Shown here: piece by piece, positions 6,975-15,993 of the stretch
How the letters are laid out: each line of letters starts with the position of its first letter
How positions within the stretch are numbered: position 1 is the first letter of the stretch
From: Streptomyces bicolor
GTDB taxonomy: Bacteria > Actinomycetota > Actinomycetes > Streptomycetales > Streptomycetaceae
DNA: 64,000 bases
Reading direction: 5' to 3'
NCBI RefSeq assembly: GCF_000719285.1
Contig: NZ_JOFS01000017.1
Location: forward strand, 186,001 to 250,000
Notes under the pieces: model-generated
What the model was told of the DNA's origin: nothing
What the model saw: only the letters and a program-made list of their open reading frames with translations
Databases searched by the model: none
Program-made: the position numbers and the translations under genes

Positions 6975-8698
6975 TTGGTCTCAGCCCCTTCGGCGGGTGC
7001 GACTTGGGGGTCGGGGGTGGGGGTGTCGTCGGTGGAGTCGTCGTCGGGGTCGGGCGTGCCCGGCGCCTGCTCGTACAGGACCCCGGCGAGGTCGCCGAGT
7101 TCCTCCGGCACCTTGGCGGACTCGCTGCGGCCGAGGCCGGCCATCTCGACGACGGTGACGCCGTCGGGGCCCGTGGTGGCCCGCACCCACACGCGGCGGC
7201 GCTGGATGAAGAGGGAGGCGGCGAGGCCGAGGATCGCGGCGACGGAACCGGCGAGCGCCCAGCCGCTGGCGGGCTGGCGGGCGACCTGGAAGCCGGCCCA
7301 CTCCTTGATCTCCTTCTCGAAGGTGATCGAGCCGGCGCCGTTCGGGAGCTTCATGGTCTCGCCGGGCTTGAGGTTCTCCCGGAGCTGCTCGCCCTTGGCG
7401 TTCTTGAACCCCGTCAGGTTCCTCTTGTTCAGCTGGTACACGCTCTGCGGGATGCCCGAGTTGACGCCGAGTTCGCCGTGGTAGGCCTCCAGGTTCAGCA
7501 CCGGGTTCAGCAGGGCCGGGAACTGCGAGACCACGGCGGTGCCGGCGCCGCCGTACGACGGCAGGAAGAAGGCCTGGAAGCCGAGCTGGTCCCACTTCCC
7601 CTTGGCGTCGGTGTAGCCGTCCATGACCTTGATGGCGCCGGTGGAGGTGACGTTGCCGTCGAGCGGGAGGAGGGGGACGGCGTCGTGGTAGACGACGTTG
7701 CCCCTGCCGTCGCGGACCGTGATGACGGGGGCGTAGCCGTGGCTGACGAGGTAGACCTTCGAGTCGCCGATCTCCAGCGGCTCGTTGACCTTGACGGTGG
7801 CCTTCTCGTCCTTGCCGTAGGCGCCCACGCTGTAGGTGATGTCGGCCTGGTAGGTGCGCGGGGTGCCGCGGTTGGGGCCGGTCACCTCGTAGGTGCCCTT
7901 GAAGTTCTTCAGGGTGAAGCTGAACGGGTCGAGGTCGTCCTGGCTGAAGAGGCTGCCGGACTTGAAGTCGTCGTACTGGGTGAGGGTGTTGGAGAACCCG
8001 TCGCCCTCGACGGTCAGCTTGTTGCCCTCGGACTTGAAGAGCTGGCCCCAGGCGAAGGCGATCAGCATCACGATCAGCGCGATGTGGAAGAGGAGGTTGC
8101 CGACCTCCCGCAGATAGCCCTTCTCGGCGGCGACGGCGTCACCGGAGGGGTGAGCGCGGAAGCGGCGCTTCTTCAGCAGGGCGAGCGCGGCCTCGCGGAC
8201 CTGCTCGGGCTCGGCCTCGGTGCGCCAGGTGGTGTAGGCGGGCAGCCGGGTCAGGCGCTTCGGGGCGGCCGGTGGGCGGCCGCGCAGCTGGCCGACGAAC
8301 TGCCAGGTGCGCGGGACGATGCAGCCGATGAGGGAGACGAACAGCAGGATGTAGATCGCGGAGAACCACACCGAGCTGTAGACGTTGAAGAGGCCGAGCT
8401 TGTCGTAGATCGGCGCGAGCGTCTCGTGCGCCTGGCGGAACTCGGCGACCTTCGTCTCGTCGATACCGGTCTGCGGGATGAGCGAGCCGGGGATCGCGCC
8501 GAGCGACAGCAGCAGGAGAAGCAGCAGCGCCACCCGCATCGAGGTGAGCTGCCGCCAGAACCAGCGGGCCCAGCCGATGAGGCCGAGGGAGGGCGGGCTG
8601 GAGATCTCCTCGGCGGGGGCGGTGGAGAGCTGGGAGCCGGCGGCGCCCAGGTCCTCGTCAGCGGGGGCCGGGGCGGCCTTGTCGGTCGTGTTGCTCAT
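6971..8698 (-). CDS. resB: cytochrome c biogenesis protein ResB (Ccs1)
   Basis: A 575-residue membrane protein of the ResB/Ccs1 family. It has three N-terminal hydrophobic helices (around residues 50-70, 110-130 and 205-225), a large extracytoplasmic domain of some 260 residues (EVTGPNRGTPRTYQADITYSV), then a final helix (ASGWALAGSVAAILGLAASLF) and an acidic tail. Together with CcsB it forms the haem lyase of system II. It starts 3 bp after the ccdA stop and overlaps ccsB, so coexpression is expected. The length is normal for actinobacteria, which carry an acidic N-terminal extension not needed for the core fold. Confidence 0.95.
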   Translation of the reverse strand: MSNTTDKAAPAPADEDLGAAGSQLSTAPAEEISSPPSLGLIGWARWFWRQLTSMRVALLLLLLLSLGAIPGSLIPQTGIDETKVAEFRQAHETLAPIYDKLGLFNVYSSVWFSAIYILLFVSLIGCIVPRTWQFVGQLRGRPPAAPKRLTRLPAYTTWRTEAEPEQVREAALALLKKRRFRAHPSGDAVAAEKGYLREVGNLLFHIALIVMLIAFAWGQLFKSEGNKLTVEGDGFSNTLTQYDDFKSGSLFSQDDLDPFSFTLKNFKGTYEVTGPNRGTPRTYQADITYSVGAYGKDEKATVKVNEPLEIGDSKVYLVSHGYAPVITVRDGRGNVVYHDAVPLLPLDGNVTSTGAIKVMDGYTDAKGKWDQLGFQAFFLPSYGGAGTAVVSQFPALLNPVLNLEAYHGELGVNSGIPQSVYQLNKRNLTGFKNAKGEQLRENLKPGETMKLPNGAGSITFEKEIKEWAGFQVARQPASGWALAGSVAAILGLAASLFIQRRRVWVRATTGPDGVTVVEMAGLGRSESAKVPEELGDLAGVLYEQAPGTPDPDDDSTDDTPTPDPQVAPAEGAETK

Positions 8699-8701
8699 CG
8701 A

Positions 8702-9475
8702 TCAGATCCCCACAGTGAAGCCGCTGGACCAGACCTGCATCTCCTGCACGATGCGGTCCCACGCGCCGGTCAGCAGCAGCACACCGGTCGCGATCATCAT
8801 GGTGCCGCCGATGCGCATCACCCAGACATAGTGGCGCTTGACCCAGGCGAAGGCGCCGAGGGCCTTGCGGAAGGCTACGGCAGCGAGCACGAAGGGGACG
8901 CCGAGACCGAGGCAGTAGGCGACGGTGAGTACGGCGCCGCGGCCCGCGCTGCCCTCGTGGGCCGCGAGGATCGTCACGGAGGAGAGAGTGGGACCCAGAC
9001 AGGGCGTCCAGCCGATACCGAAGAGGGCGCCCAGCAGGGGGGCACCGGCCAGCCCGGTGGTCGGCTTGGTGTGGAAGCGGAACTCGCGCTGGGTGAGCCA
9101 GGGCATCAGGCCCATGAAGAAGAGGCCCATGACGACCATGAGGACGCCGAGGACCTTCGTCAGGACGTCCTTGTTCTCCTGCAGGTTGGCGCCCCAGTAG
9201 CCGAACAGCGCCCCGCCGGAGACGAACACGGCGGTGAAGCCGAGCACGAACAGGGAGGCACCGGCGACCATCCGGCCGCGCCGGGCGTCGGCCAGGTCGG
9301 TGCCGCTGACTCCGGTGACGTAGGACAGATAGCCGGGCACGAGCGGCAGGACGCACGGGGAGAAGAAGGAGACGAGGCCGGCGAGCAGAGCGATCGGCAG
9401 CGCGATCAGCAGGGCGCCGTTCAGCACGGTGTCGTTGTAGCTCGCGGCCTCGGCGAGCGTGGACGGTGCGCTCAC
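8702..9475 (-). CDS. ccdA: cytochrome c biogenesis thiol transporter CcdA
   Basis: A 257-residue protein with six hydrophobic segments and the two conserved Cys motifs of CcdA/DsbD: SFFSPCVLPLVPGYLSYVTG near residue 40 and GIGWTPCLGPTLSSV near residue 155. CcdA passes electrons from cytoplasmic thioredoxin across the membrane to ResA, keeping apocytochrome c cysteines reduced. The GTG start at 9475 lies one base after the resA stop, strongly suggesting coupling. Neighbours on both sides belong to the same pathway. Confidence 0.95.
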   Translation of the reverse strand: MSAPSTLAEAASYNDTVLNGALLIALPIALLAGLVSFFSPCVLPLVPGYLSYVTGVSGTDLADARRGRMVAGASLFVLGFTAVFVSGGALFGYWGANLQENKDVLTKVLGVLMVVMGLFFMGLMPWLTQREFRFHTKPTTGLAGAPLLGALFGIGWTPCLGPTLSSVTILAAHEGSAGRGAVLTVAYCLGLGVPFVLAAVAFRKALGAFAWVKRHYVWVMRIGGTMMIATGVLLLTGAWDRIVQEMQVWSSGFTVGI

Positions 9476-9476
9476 G

Positions 9477-10082
9477 TCACTTCTCCGCGAGGACGGGCTT
9501 GATCATGCCGCGCAGTGTCTCCTCGCTGAGGGGGGTCAGCGCACGCGCGGCGATCCTTCCCTCCCGGTCGATGACGAGCGTGGAGGGGATCGCCTGCGGG
9601 TTGAGCGTGCCCTTCTCGAAGCGGAGCATCTGCTTGCCCGTGGGGTCGTACAGGCTCGGGTAGGTGACCCCGTACTCCTTCTCGAAGGCCTTCGCGGGAG
9701 TGGTGCTGGTGTCCCGGGTGTTGATGCCGACGAACTCGACACCCTGGTCCTTGACGTCCTCGTAGACGGTCTGGAAGTTCTTCGCCTCGGCCCGGCACGG
9801 CGGGCACCACGATCCCCAGACGTTGATGACGAGGATCTTGCCCTTGTAGTCGGCGGTGCTGAGCTGCTTGCCGTCGATGGTCTCGCCGGACAGCTCCGGC
9901 GCCTCGGCGCGCTTGCCCTGCGCGACCGAGTCGATGCCGTTGCCGCCGGCGACGAAGTTGGTGTCGCCGCCCCCACCGGACGTACCGCCCGAACTGCACG
10001 CGGACAGGGTCAGCGCGGCAACGGCGGCGCTGGTGACGGCGAGCAGGGCGGTACGGCTACTGGCGCGACGGGCGGCACTCAT
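9477..10082 (-). CDS. resA: ResA-like membrane-anchored thiol:disulfide oxidoreductase (lipoprotein)
   Basis: A 201-residue TlpA/ResA-family protein. It has a signal peptide with a lipobox (LTLSACSS) near residues 25-32, a short Gly-rich linker, then a thioredoxin fold with the active site WCPPC in WGSWCPPCRAEAKNF. The cis-Pro segment GEAIPSTL-type region is seen as NPQAIPSTLVID. It reduces the CXXCH cysteines of apocytochrome c outside the membrane, receiving electrons from CcdA encoded next. A Rex-like palindrome overlaps the first base of its start codon (see separate entry), hinting at redox control; that part is inference. Confidence 0.92.
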   Translation of the reverse strand: MSAARRASSRTALLAVTSAAVAALTLSACSSGGTSGGGGDTNFVAGGNGIDSVAQGKRAEAPELSGETIDGKQLSTADYKGKILVINVWGSWCPPCRAEAKNFQTVYEDVKDQGVEFVGINTRDTSTTPAKAFEKEYGVTYPSLYDPTGKQMLRFEKGTLNPQAIPSTLVIDREGRIAARALTPLSEETLRGMIKPVLAEK

Positions 10083-10097
10083 GTGAAAAGTTTCGCA
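10082..10097. promoter_or_regulatory. weak Rex-operator-like palindrome at resA start
   Basis: TGTGAAAAGTTTCGCA differs from the Streptomyces Rex operator pattern TGTGAAC-N3-TTCACA at two of its defined positions and is nearly palindromic itself. It touches the A/T of the resA start codon, so any binding would act near the translation start or a leaderless promoter. The rex gene and a much better operator are present elsewhere in this window. Confidence 0.3.
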
Positions 10098-10148
10098 TGT
10101 CCGTTCCGGGGATCTTGCGCACCCCCCTCCCGGGCGTAAACCCGCATT

Positions 10149-11453
10149 TCAGGCAGCGTTTTGAGTGCCCGTGGCGGAGCCGGTGGAGGGGCTCGTGGAA
10201 CCGCCCTTCAGGAAAGCCTTCCAGCCACCGGCGGGCGCCTGGCCGACGTCCAGGGTGCGCAGCTTGTCGAGAACGTCCGGCTTCTGTACGTCCATCCAGT
10301 CCACGAACTGCCGGAAGGAGACGAGCCGGATGTCGGCACCCTTCTCCTTCTCCCGCGCGATGTGCTTGAGGGCTTCCTCGACGGCGTCCATGTATATGCC
10401 GCCGTTCCACTGCTCGAAGTGGTTGCCGACGAAGAAGGGGGCGCGGTTTGTCTCGTATGCCCGCTTGAATCCCTGGATGTACGCCTGCGCCGACTGCTCG
10501 CGCCAGGCCGGGTAGTTGTGGCTGGGCGCGTTCGTCGAGTTGATCGACTGGTTGGCGAGCATGTTGTAGTCCATGGACAGGACCTCGAACGAACGTCCGG
10601 GGAAAGGTATCTGCTGCAACGGCAGATCCCACAGCCCCTGCTTCTTCGTCGGCCACACCTGACGCCCGCCCGGCGAGGAGGCGTCGTACCGCCAGCCGAG
10701 CTCACGGGCGGTGGGCAGCAGGTTGTCCTGGCCGAGGAGGCAGGGCGTACGGCCGCCGACGAGTTCCTTGTCGTAGTCGAACGGCAGGGAGGGCAGGTCG
10801 GTCCACCCGGTGTTGGTCCGCCACTCCTTGACGAAGGCCTTGGCCTGCTCGATCTCGCTGCGCCAGTGCTTCGGCGTCCAGTGGGCGACCGAGCCGGAGC
10901 CTTCCCCGCAGAAGTGCCCGTTGAAGTGGGTGCCTATCTCATGCCCCTCGAGCCAGGCGCGACGCACGCCCTTGAGCGTCTCCTTGATGTGGTCGTCGGT
11001 GAGGTAGCCGATGTCGGAGGCGCCGCGTGCGTTGTTCGGGGGGTCGTAGAGCCGCTTCTTCGACTCGGGGAGCAGATAGAGCCCCGAGAGGAAGAAGGTC
11101 ATGTGGGCTTCGTGCTCCTTGGCGAGGTCGAGGAAGCGCGGGAAGAGGCCGTTGCCGACCTCGCCGGCGCCGTCCCAGGAGAAGACGACGAACTGCGGCG
11201 GCTCCTGGCCGGGCTCCAGCGGCTCGGGCCTGCCGGGCTGGTGGGGCTGCTTGCCGGTGTGGGAGGTGGAGCCGTCACCTATGGGACGGGCGCGGTTGGC
11301 CTGCGTTCCGGGCTCGTTGCCCTCGCCGCCGGAGGAACCTCCGCCCTGGTTCGACCCGTCTGACGCGGTGAGGGCGCCGCATCCGGAGAGTCCGACGGCG
11401 GCGGCCGTACCCACACCGAGCCCGATAAGTCCCCTTCGGCTGAAGTTGCGCAT
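10149..11453 (-). CDS. lipoprotein related to polysaccharide deacetylases
   Basis: A 434-residue exported protein. The N-terminus has twin arginine-like RR (FSRRGLIGLGV) and a lipobox GLSGC, then a Gly/Ser/Pro-rich linker of about 60 residues. The remainder resembles a NodB-type (beta/alpha) barrel: the metal Asp motif is FSWDG and the HxxxH motif is THFNGHF. These suggest a metal-dependent carbohydrate esterase-like fold acting on cell-wall or extracellular glycans, although substrate-contact motifs are divergent and activity is uncertain. I chose the ATG at 11453 because it directly begins the signal peptide; a longer in-frame start at 11504 adds 17 unlikely residues. It lies between the phosphatase and resA genes on the same strand. 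Confidence 0.75.
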   Translation of the reverse strand: MRNFSRRGLIGLGVGTAAAVGLSGCGALTASDGSNQGGGSSGGEGNEPGTQANRARPIGDGSTSHTGKQPHQPGRPEPLEPGQEPPQFVVFSWDGAGEVGNGLFPRFLDLAKEHEAHMTFFLSGLYLLPESKKRLYDPPNNARGASDIGYLTDDHIKETLKGVRRAWLEGHEIGTHFNGHFCGEGSGSVAHWTPKHWRSEIEQAKAFVKEWRTNTGWTDLPSLPFDYDKELVGGRTPCLLGQDNLLPTARELGWRYDASSPGGRQVWPTKKQGLWDLPLQQIPFPGRSFEVLSMDYNMLANQSINSTNAPSHNYPAWREQSAQAYIQGFKRAYETNRAPFFVGNHFEQWNGGIYMDAVEEALKHIAREKEKGADIRLVSFRQFVDWMDVQKPDVLDKLRTLDVGQAPAGGWKAFLKGGSTSPSTGSATGTQNAA

Positions 11454-11566
11454 TACTGCCCCGTCCGTCGTGTTTCTCTGGGTGGTCACCCAGTCAGAGG
11501 GCACGACGAACGGGGAGGTTCCTCCTGATCACGGAGGATTGGCAACAAATGTCACAGACATGTACT

Positions 11567-11634
11567 GAGCGCCCCGAAGGGGCGCGGGCTGTATCGATAT
11601 GCGGCTCCGCCGCGTGGGCGCGACCAGCCCCCAC
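11567..11634. repeat. Streptomyces-type intergenic repeat (GCGCCCC hairpin family)
   Basis: A palindromic core GCGCCCC-GAA-GGGGCGC (11569-11585) is followed by a spacer and an end motif GCGCGACCAGCCCCCACC. A second element with the same head and tail is at 41326-41370. It lies between the lipoprotein start and the phosphatase stop. From general knowledge, elements of this form are scattered between genes in many Streptomyces genomes. Confidence 0.7.
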
Positions 11635-11673
11635 CGGGCCTGCAGATGCATCACGGCGCTCCCGGCGGCGCGT

Positions 11674-12390
11674 CTACGCTCCGAAGGCCTTGTCCTTCCC
11701 CTTCACCGGCTTTGCACCGGCGCGGAGATGGGCGGGCACGAGATCGATGGCGGGCTCGGAGTACCCGACGGACACGATCCGGTCACCCTGGTAGGTGAAG
11801 GTCGTCAGGGACGCGAGCGTGCACTGCCGCTTGCGCGGGTCGTGCCACAGCCGCCGCTTCTCGACATAGCTGCGCACGATCCAGATCGGCAGCTGATGAC
11901 TGACCAGTACGGCCTCGTGCCCACGCGCCGCGTCCTTGGCGGAGTCGAGGGCGCCCATCATGCGGATGACCTGGTCGACGTACGGCTCACCCCAGGACGG
12001 CCTGAAGGGGTTGACGAGATGCTTCCAGTTCTCCGGCCGCTTCAGGGCGCCGTCCCCCACTCCGAAGGTCTTGCCCTGGAAGACGTTGTCGGCCTCGATG
12101 AGCCGTTCGTCGGTCGCGAGGTCCAGTCCGTGCGTCTTGGCGATCGGTGTCGCGGTCTCCTGCGCCCGCTCCAGCGGCGAGGAGCAGACGTACGTGATGT
12201 CACGGGTGGCGAGATGCTCGGCGACCCGGTCGGCCATCTGCCGCCCGAGGTCGGAGAGGTGGTAGCCCGCCAGACGGCCGTAGAGGATCCCGTCCGGGTT
12301 GGCGACCTCGCCGTGCCGCATGACATGTACGACGGTGACGTCGCTGTCGCTCTTGTGGACGCCGTCGCCCTTGTTGCTGTCGGTGCTCAT
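11674..12390 (-). CDS. histidine phosphatase (phosphoglycerate mutase-like) family protein
   Basis: A 238-residue member of the histidine phosphatase superfamily. The phosphoacceptor motif RHGE ([14 protein letters not shown]) is near residue 25, and a second catalytic region ([14 protein letters not shown]) supplies the other His. This superfamily covers phosphoglycerate mutases and broad phosphatases; the GpmB-like pattern here suggests a phosphatase of unknown substrate. The ATG overlaps the hemL stop by 4 bp (ATGA), so the two genes are almost certainly cotranscribed. No link to haem synthesis can be read from sequence. Confidence 0.88.
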   Translation of the reverse strand: MSTDSNKGDGVHKSDSDVTVVHVMRHGEVANPDGILYGRLAGYHLSDLGRQMADRVAEHLATRDITYVCSSPLERAQETATPIAKTHGLDLATDERLIEADNVFQGKTFGVGDGALKRPENWKHLVNPFRPSWGEPYVDQVIRMMGALDSAKDAARGHEAVLVSHQLPIWIVRSYVEKRRLWHDPRKRQCTLASLTTFTYQGDRIVSVGYSEPAIDLVPAHLRAGAKPVKGKDKAFGA

Positions 12391-13721
12391 GCCGCCGTGG
12401 CCTCCGCCGCCGCTCGGGCCGCCGCCGGGAGGGCGTCGGCGATCCGCTGGACGGCCTGCTCGTCGTGTGCCGTGGAAACGAACCAGGACTCGAAGGACGA
12501 GGGCGGCAGATAGACGCCCTGCGCCAGCATCGAGTGGAAGAAGGCGGTGAAGCGGAAGGACTCCTGCCGCTTGGCGTCCTCGTAGTTGCGGACCTCTCGG
12601 TCCGTGAAGAAGACGGAGAACATGTTGGAGGCGTTCTGCAGCCGGTGCGCGACGCCTTCCTTGGTGAGGGCCTCGGTGACGAGGGACTGGATGGTCTCCG
12701 ACACCGTGTCGACCTTGTCGTACGCGGCGTCGTCGAGCAGCCGGAGCTGGGCGAGGCCGGCGGCGGTGGCGATCGGGTTACCGGAGAGGGTGCCGGCCTG
12801 GTAGACGGGCCCGGCGGGCGCGAGGTGGGCCATGACGTCGGCGCGGCCACCGAAGGCGGCGGCCGGGAAGCCGCCTCCCATCACCTTGCCGAAGGTCATG
12901 AGGTCCGGCTTGACCCCGTCGATGCCGTACCACCCGGCGCGACTGGTCCGGAACCCGGTCATGACCTCGTCGGAGATGTACAGGGCGCCGTTCTTCCGGC
13001 AGGCGTCCTTCAGCCCCTCGTTGAAGCCGGGCTGCGGCGGGACGACGCCCATGTTGCCCGGCGAGGCCTCGGTGATGACGCAGGCGATCTCACCGGGGTA
13101 GCGGTGGAAGGCCTCGTGCACGGACTCGAGGTCGTTGTAGGGGAGGACGATGGTGTCGCCGGCCTGGGCGCCGGTGACACCCGGGGTGTCGGGAAGAGCG
13201 AAGGTGGCGACGCCCGACCCGGCCGCGGCGAGCAGCGAATCGACATGTCCGTGATAACACCCGGCGAACTTGATCACCTTCGACCGCTGGGTGAACCCGC
13301 GGGCGAGCCGGATGGCGGACATGGTGGCCTCGGTGCCGCTGGAGACCAGCCGCACCTGCTCGAGCGGGTCGATCCGGTCGACCATCTCCTCGGCGAGCGC
13401 GACCTCACCCTCCCCCGGCGTACCGAAGGACGTGCCGCGCGAGACGGCGTCCTGGACGGCGGCGATGACCTCCGGGTGGGAGTGCCCGAGGATCATGGGC
13501 CCCCACGAGCAGACGAGGTCGACGTACTCGCGCCCGTCGGCGTCGGTCAGGTACGGACCGGCGCCGGACACCATGAACCGGGGCGTACCGCCCACGGCGC
13601 GGAAAGCGCGCACCGGGGAGTTCACGCCGCCGGGCGTAACGGCGGCCGCACGGTCGAACAGAGCCTGCGAGGCAGGCGCATCGTACGGATAGGGCGTTCC
13701 TGAAGAGGGCGCTTCGCTCAT
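12387..13721 (-). CDS. hemL: glutamate-1-semialdehyde 2,1-aminomutase
   Basis: A 444-residue PLP enzyme that converts glutamate-1-semialdehyde to 5-aminolevulinate in the C5 haem pathway. Class III aminotransferase features are clear: [13 protein letters not shown] at the N-terminus, [18 protein letters not shown], the GCYHGH segment, [11 protein letters not shown] with the PLP-contacting Asp, and the Schiff-base Lys in [13 protein letters not shown]. The length is normal. The start is the ATG at 13721. It is the first gene of a minus-strand run continuing into the phosphatase gene. The substrate is made by hemA at 58.6-60.4 kb and the product is used by hemB at 49.5-50.5 kb. Confidence 0.97.
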   Translation of the reverse strand: MSEAPSSGTPYPYDAPASQALFDRAAAVTPGGVNSPVRAFRAVGGTPRFMVSGAGPYLTDADGREYVDLVCSWGPMILGHSHPEVIAAVQDAVSRGTSFGTPGEGEVALAEEMVDRIDPLEQVRLVSSGTEATMSAIRLARGFTQRSKVIKFAGCYHGHVDSLLAAAGSGVATFALPDTPGVTGAQAGDTIVLPYNDLESVHEAFHRYPGEIACVITEASPGNMGVVPPQPGFNEGLKDACRKNGALYISDEVMTGFRTSRAGWYGIDGVKPDLMTFGKVMGGGFPAAAFGGRADVMAHLAPAGPVYQAGTLSGNPIATAAGLAQLRLLDDAAYDKVDTVSETIQSLVTEALTKEGVAHRLQNASNMFSVFFTDREVRNYEDAKRQESFRFTAFFHSMLAQGVYLPPSSFESWFVSTAHDEQAVQRIADALPAAARAAAEATAA

Positions 13722-14129
13722 GACCTGCGACTACTCCGACCTTCTCTGACCTTCTCCGATGATCTCGGACTCCGGTTCCCAGTGACCTCCTCAGGGTAGG
13801 CCAGCGGGCGGCGAGGGCAGCGGGCCACCGCTGACCCGACGCCCGGGCTCCCGTGCGCCTCCGCCCTTCCGTCCGCCCCCCTCCGCTCTTCCGCACCCCC
13901 TCCCCCCATCCCCTCCACTCCCCTTCACCCCCGCCCCCCGTCGGCGATCTGCGAGACTGGACGTGATACTCACAGCTCATGCGGGGTGTGATGGACAGGG
14001 ACTGAAAAGATCCTGCGGACAGGTGTTTCAGCGCACGTTTCGGCGGGCGGCCGTGGGGGAGGTCACTGACACGATGATCGGGTTGCGCGGCGGGGACCAC
14101 GCGTCCTAGAAAAGCAGTCGGGTGGAGAT
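13722..14129. other. intergenic region with pyrimidine-rich tract
   Basis: About 400 bp between hemL and the divergent unknown gene, with no convincing gene. From about 13845 to 13940 the plus strand is almost entirely C and T, a strong strand asymmetry. Near 13725-13760 the segment TCTGACCTTCTCCGA-type short direct repeats precede hemL. Promoters for both genes should lie here, but I could not fix them. Confidence 0.5.
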
Positions 14130-14783
14130 ATGCATCGCGGTGGCGGACTGGGCGAGGGGACTGATGACCTGGGTCCTCGACGTGCCCGGCGGGGAAGGCA
14201 CCGGCGCGACGCGGAGGATTCGAACGAAGCACGTCACGAACACGTAGTACCGGATATGCCTATGCCGGGTGTTCCCAATGAGTCAGAGCGGGCCGACCGA
14301 CGCAGTGATCGGGATCGGCTGAGGGTGAGCAGGAATGGTGGTCGGGTGGGGGTGACGTACAAGTACTTCGGCGCGCCCGACGGCGCGACCGCGGCCCGGG
14401 TCCCGATCTCGATGCGCCCCGAGGAACTCGGCGGCGACGAGCTCGGCATGAACGGCATGTTCACCAAGATCAAGCCGGAGACGATGGCCGCGATGGTCCT
14501 GACGGGCATCGAGGGCGTCCCCCTGCACAAGGTCCCACCGCTGGAGCTGGTCGTCCTGCACCCCGACTACGCGGTGGTCAAGCTGCCGATGACGGTGGTG
14601 GACCCGCTGCGGGGCATAGGAGAGGAAGCGGTCGGCGCGGCCGCGTTCATCTGGTCGACGGTTCCGGACCGGGGTGGGCCCCGGGACGCGTTCAACGTCT
14701 ATCAACTGCTGCACGAGTGGCAGGACTTCAGCCATCGGTTGCATGAGGCTGGGCATCAGCCGTATTGCCTTGTGTGGCCCTGA
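14130..14783 (+). CDS. hypothetical protein, function unknown
   Basis: Up to 217 residues. The first ~70 are highly charged and Arg-rich (possibly not translated), while residues from about 75 to the end form a well-composed domain (VTYKYFGAPDGATAARVPISM...). That part has regular hydrophobic alternation, LELVVLHPDYAVVKLP and a C-terminal HEWQDFSHRLHEAGHQPYCLVWP. I recognise no family. Two alternative starts, an ATG near 14256 and a GTG at 14349 (VTYKYFG), would give shorter proteins; the strong codon bias in the second half supports a real gene. No signal peptide or membrane helix is visible. Confidence 0.6.
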   Translation: MHRGGGLGEGTDDLGPRRARRGRHRRDAEDSNEARHEHVVPDMPMPGVPNESERADRRSDRDRLRVSRNGGRVGVTYKYFGAPDGATAARVPISMRPEELGGDELGMNGMFTKIKPETMAAMVLTGIEGVPLHKVPPLELVVLHPDYAVVKLPMTVVDPLRGIGEEAVGAAAFIWSTVPDRGGPRDAFNVYQLLHEWQDFSHRLHEAGHQPYCLVWP

Positions 14784-14920
14784 GCTGGGGTTTCACTGAA
14801 TTCGGGCGGGGTTCTACGACCCCGCCCTCGTCATGTGCGGGGTGGGGCCGGCAGGCCTCGGCACAGCCGGCGTCGCAGACCCGTGCCGCGCAGGAGGCCG
14901 CCGCCACGCAGGAGATGAGA

Positions 14921-15940
14921 GTGCAGTCGGACGTCCCGGAGCAGGGGCCGCGTGGCCTGGTCGGGCGGATGGAACGCCACCAGGTGGCGATCTACCTCGG
15001 CGCGATGGCCGTCGGAGGGCTGCTGGGGTGGTCGGCCCCGGACGCCGGCCCCGGCCTGGAGCACGCCATCAACCCCGTCCTCGGCGCGCTGCTGTTCGTC
15101 ACGTTCCTCCAGGTCCCGGCCGCGGAGCTGTTCCGCTCCCTGCGCGACGGGCGGTTCCTGTCCGCCGCGCTCGTGGTGAACTTCGTGGTCGCGCCGCTGG
15201 TCGTCGCCGCGATGTTCGCGTTCCTGCCCGCCGACCAGGCCGTCCGGGTCGGGGTCCTGCTGGTGCTGCTGTGCCCCTGCGTGGACTACGTGATCGTCTT
15301 CTGCGGGCTGGCCGGCGGTTCGAGCCGACGTCTGCTGGCCGCCACCCCGCTCCTGCTGGTGGCGCAGATGCTGCTGCTGCCGGGGTTCCTGTACCTGGTC
15401 ATGGGCTCCGGCCTGGCCGAGATCGTGGACGTGGGTCCGTTCCTGGAGGCCTTCGCCGTCCTGATCGTCGTCCCGCTCGTGCTGGCCTGGGCCCTGCAGG
15501 GGTGGGCGGCGCGCCGCCCGGCCGGACAGCGGGTGGCCGACGCCGCGACCAGCACGATGGTGCCGCTGATGGCCGCGACCCTGCTGACGGTGGTCGCCTC
15601 CCAGGTGCCCAAGCTCGGCGACAGCCTCACCGATGTCGCCGCCGTCATCCCGTTCTACGCGGCTTTCCTCGTGATCATGGCGTTCGCCGGGAAGGCCGTC
15701 GCCCGGCTGTTCCGCCTCGACGCCTCGGCCGGGCGGGCGATCGTCTTCACCGGCGCCACCCGCAACTCGCTGGTCGTGCTGCCCCTGGCCCTGGCCTTGC
15801 CCGACACCTTGGCCGTCGCCGCGGTCGTCGTGGTGACGCAGACCCTCGTCGAAGTCCTCGGCATGGTCGCGTACGTCCGCCTCGTCCCCCGCATGATGCC
15901 CGCCACGGAACCGGCCGAGGCGCAGCCCGCCGGACACTGA
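14921..15940 (+). CDS. arsenite exporter-like permease (BASS/ACR3 superfamily)
   Basis: About 339 residues with nine to ten hydrophobic segments. It resembles the 'arsenic resistance protein' branch of the bile-acid:sodium symporter superfamily. A Cys-containing motif in the middle (LLCPCVDYVIVFCGLAG) corresponds in position to the metalloid-binding Cys region of ACR3, and a later TGATRNSLVVLPLALALP segment is typical of this fold. It would export arsenite or another oxyanion across the inner membrane. I favour the GTG at 14921, 6 nt after GGAG; an ATG at 14915 is two codons earlier. No arsR, arsC or arsenite-linked gene is beside it, so the substrate is uncertain. Confidence 0.75.
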   Translation: MQSDVPEQGPRGLVGRMERHQVAIYLGAMAVGGLLGWSAPDAGPGLEHAINPVLGALLFVTFLQVPAAELFRSLRDGRFLSAALVVNFVVAPLVVAAMFAFLPADQAVRVGVLLVLLCPCVDYVIVFCGLAGGSSRRLLAATPLLLVAQMLLLPGFLYLVMGSGLAEIVDVGPFLEAFAVLIVVPLVLAWALQGWAARRPAGQRVADAATSTMVPLMAATLLTVVASQVPKLGDSLTDVAAVIPFYAAFLVIMAFAGKAVARLFRLDASAGRAIVFTGATRNSLVVLPLALALPDTLAVAAVVVVTQTLVEVLGMVAYVRLVPRMMPATEPAEAQPAGH

Positions 15941-15993
15941 CCAGCCGCGACGCCGGGATGGAGCGGTCGGCCGCGCCGGTGCCTGCCGCCCGC

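Noticed and set aside
7004..9502. A frame of about 830 codons antisense to resB-ccdA
   Set aside because: It shadows the clearly real cytochrome c genes, is Gly/Glu/Ala-rich without domain patterns, and has no plausible ribosome-binding site.
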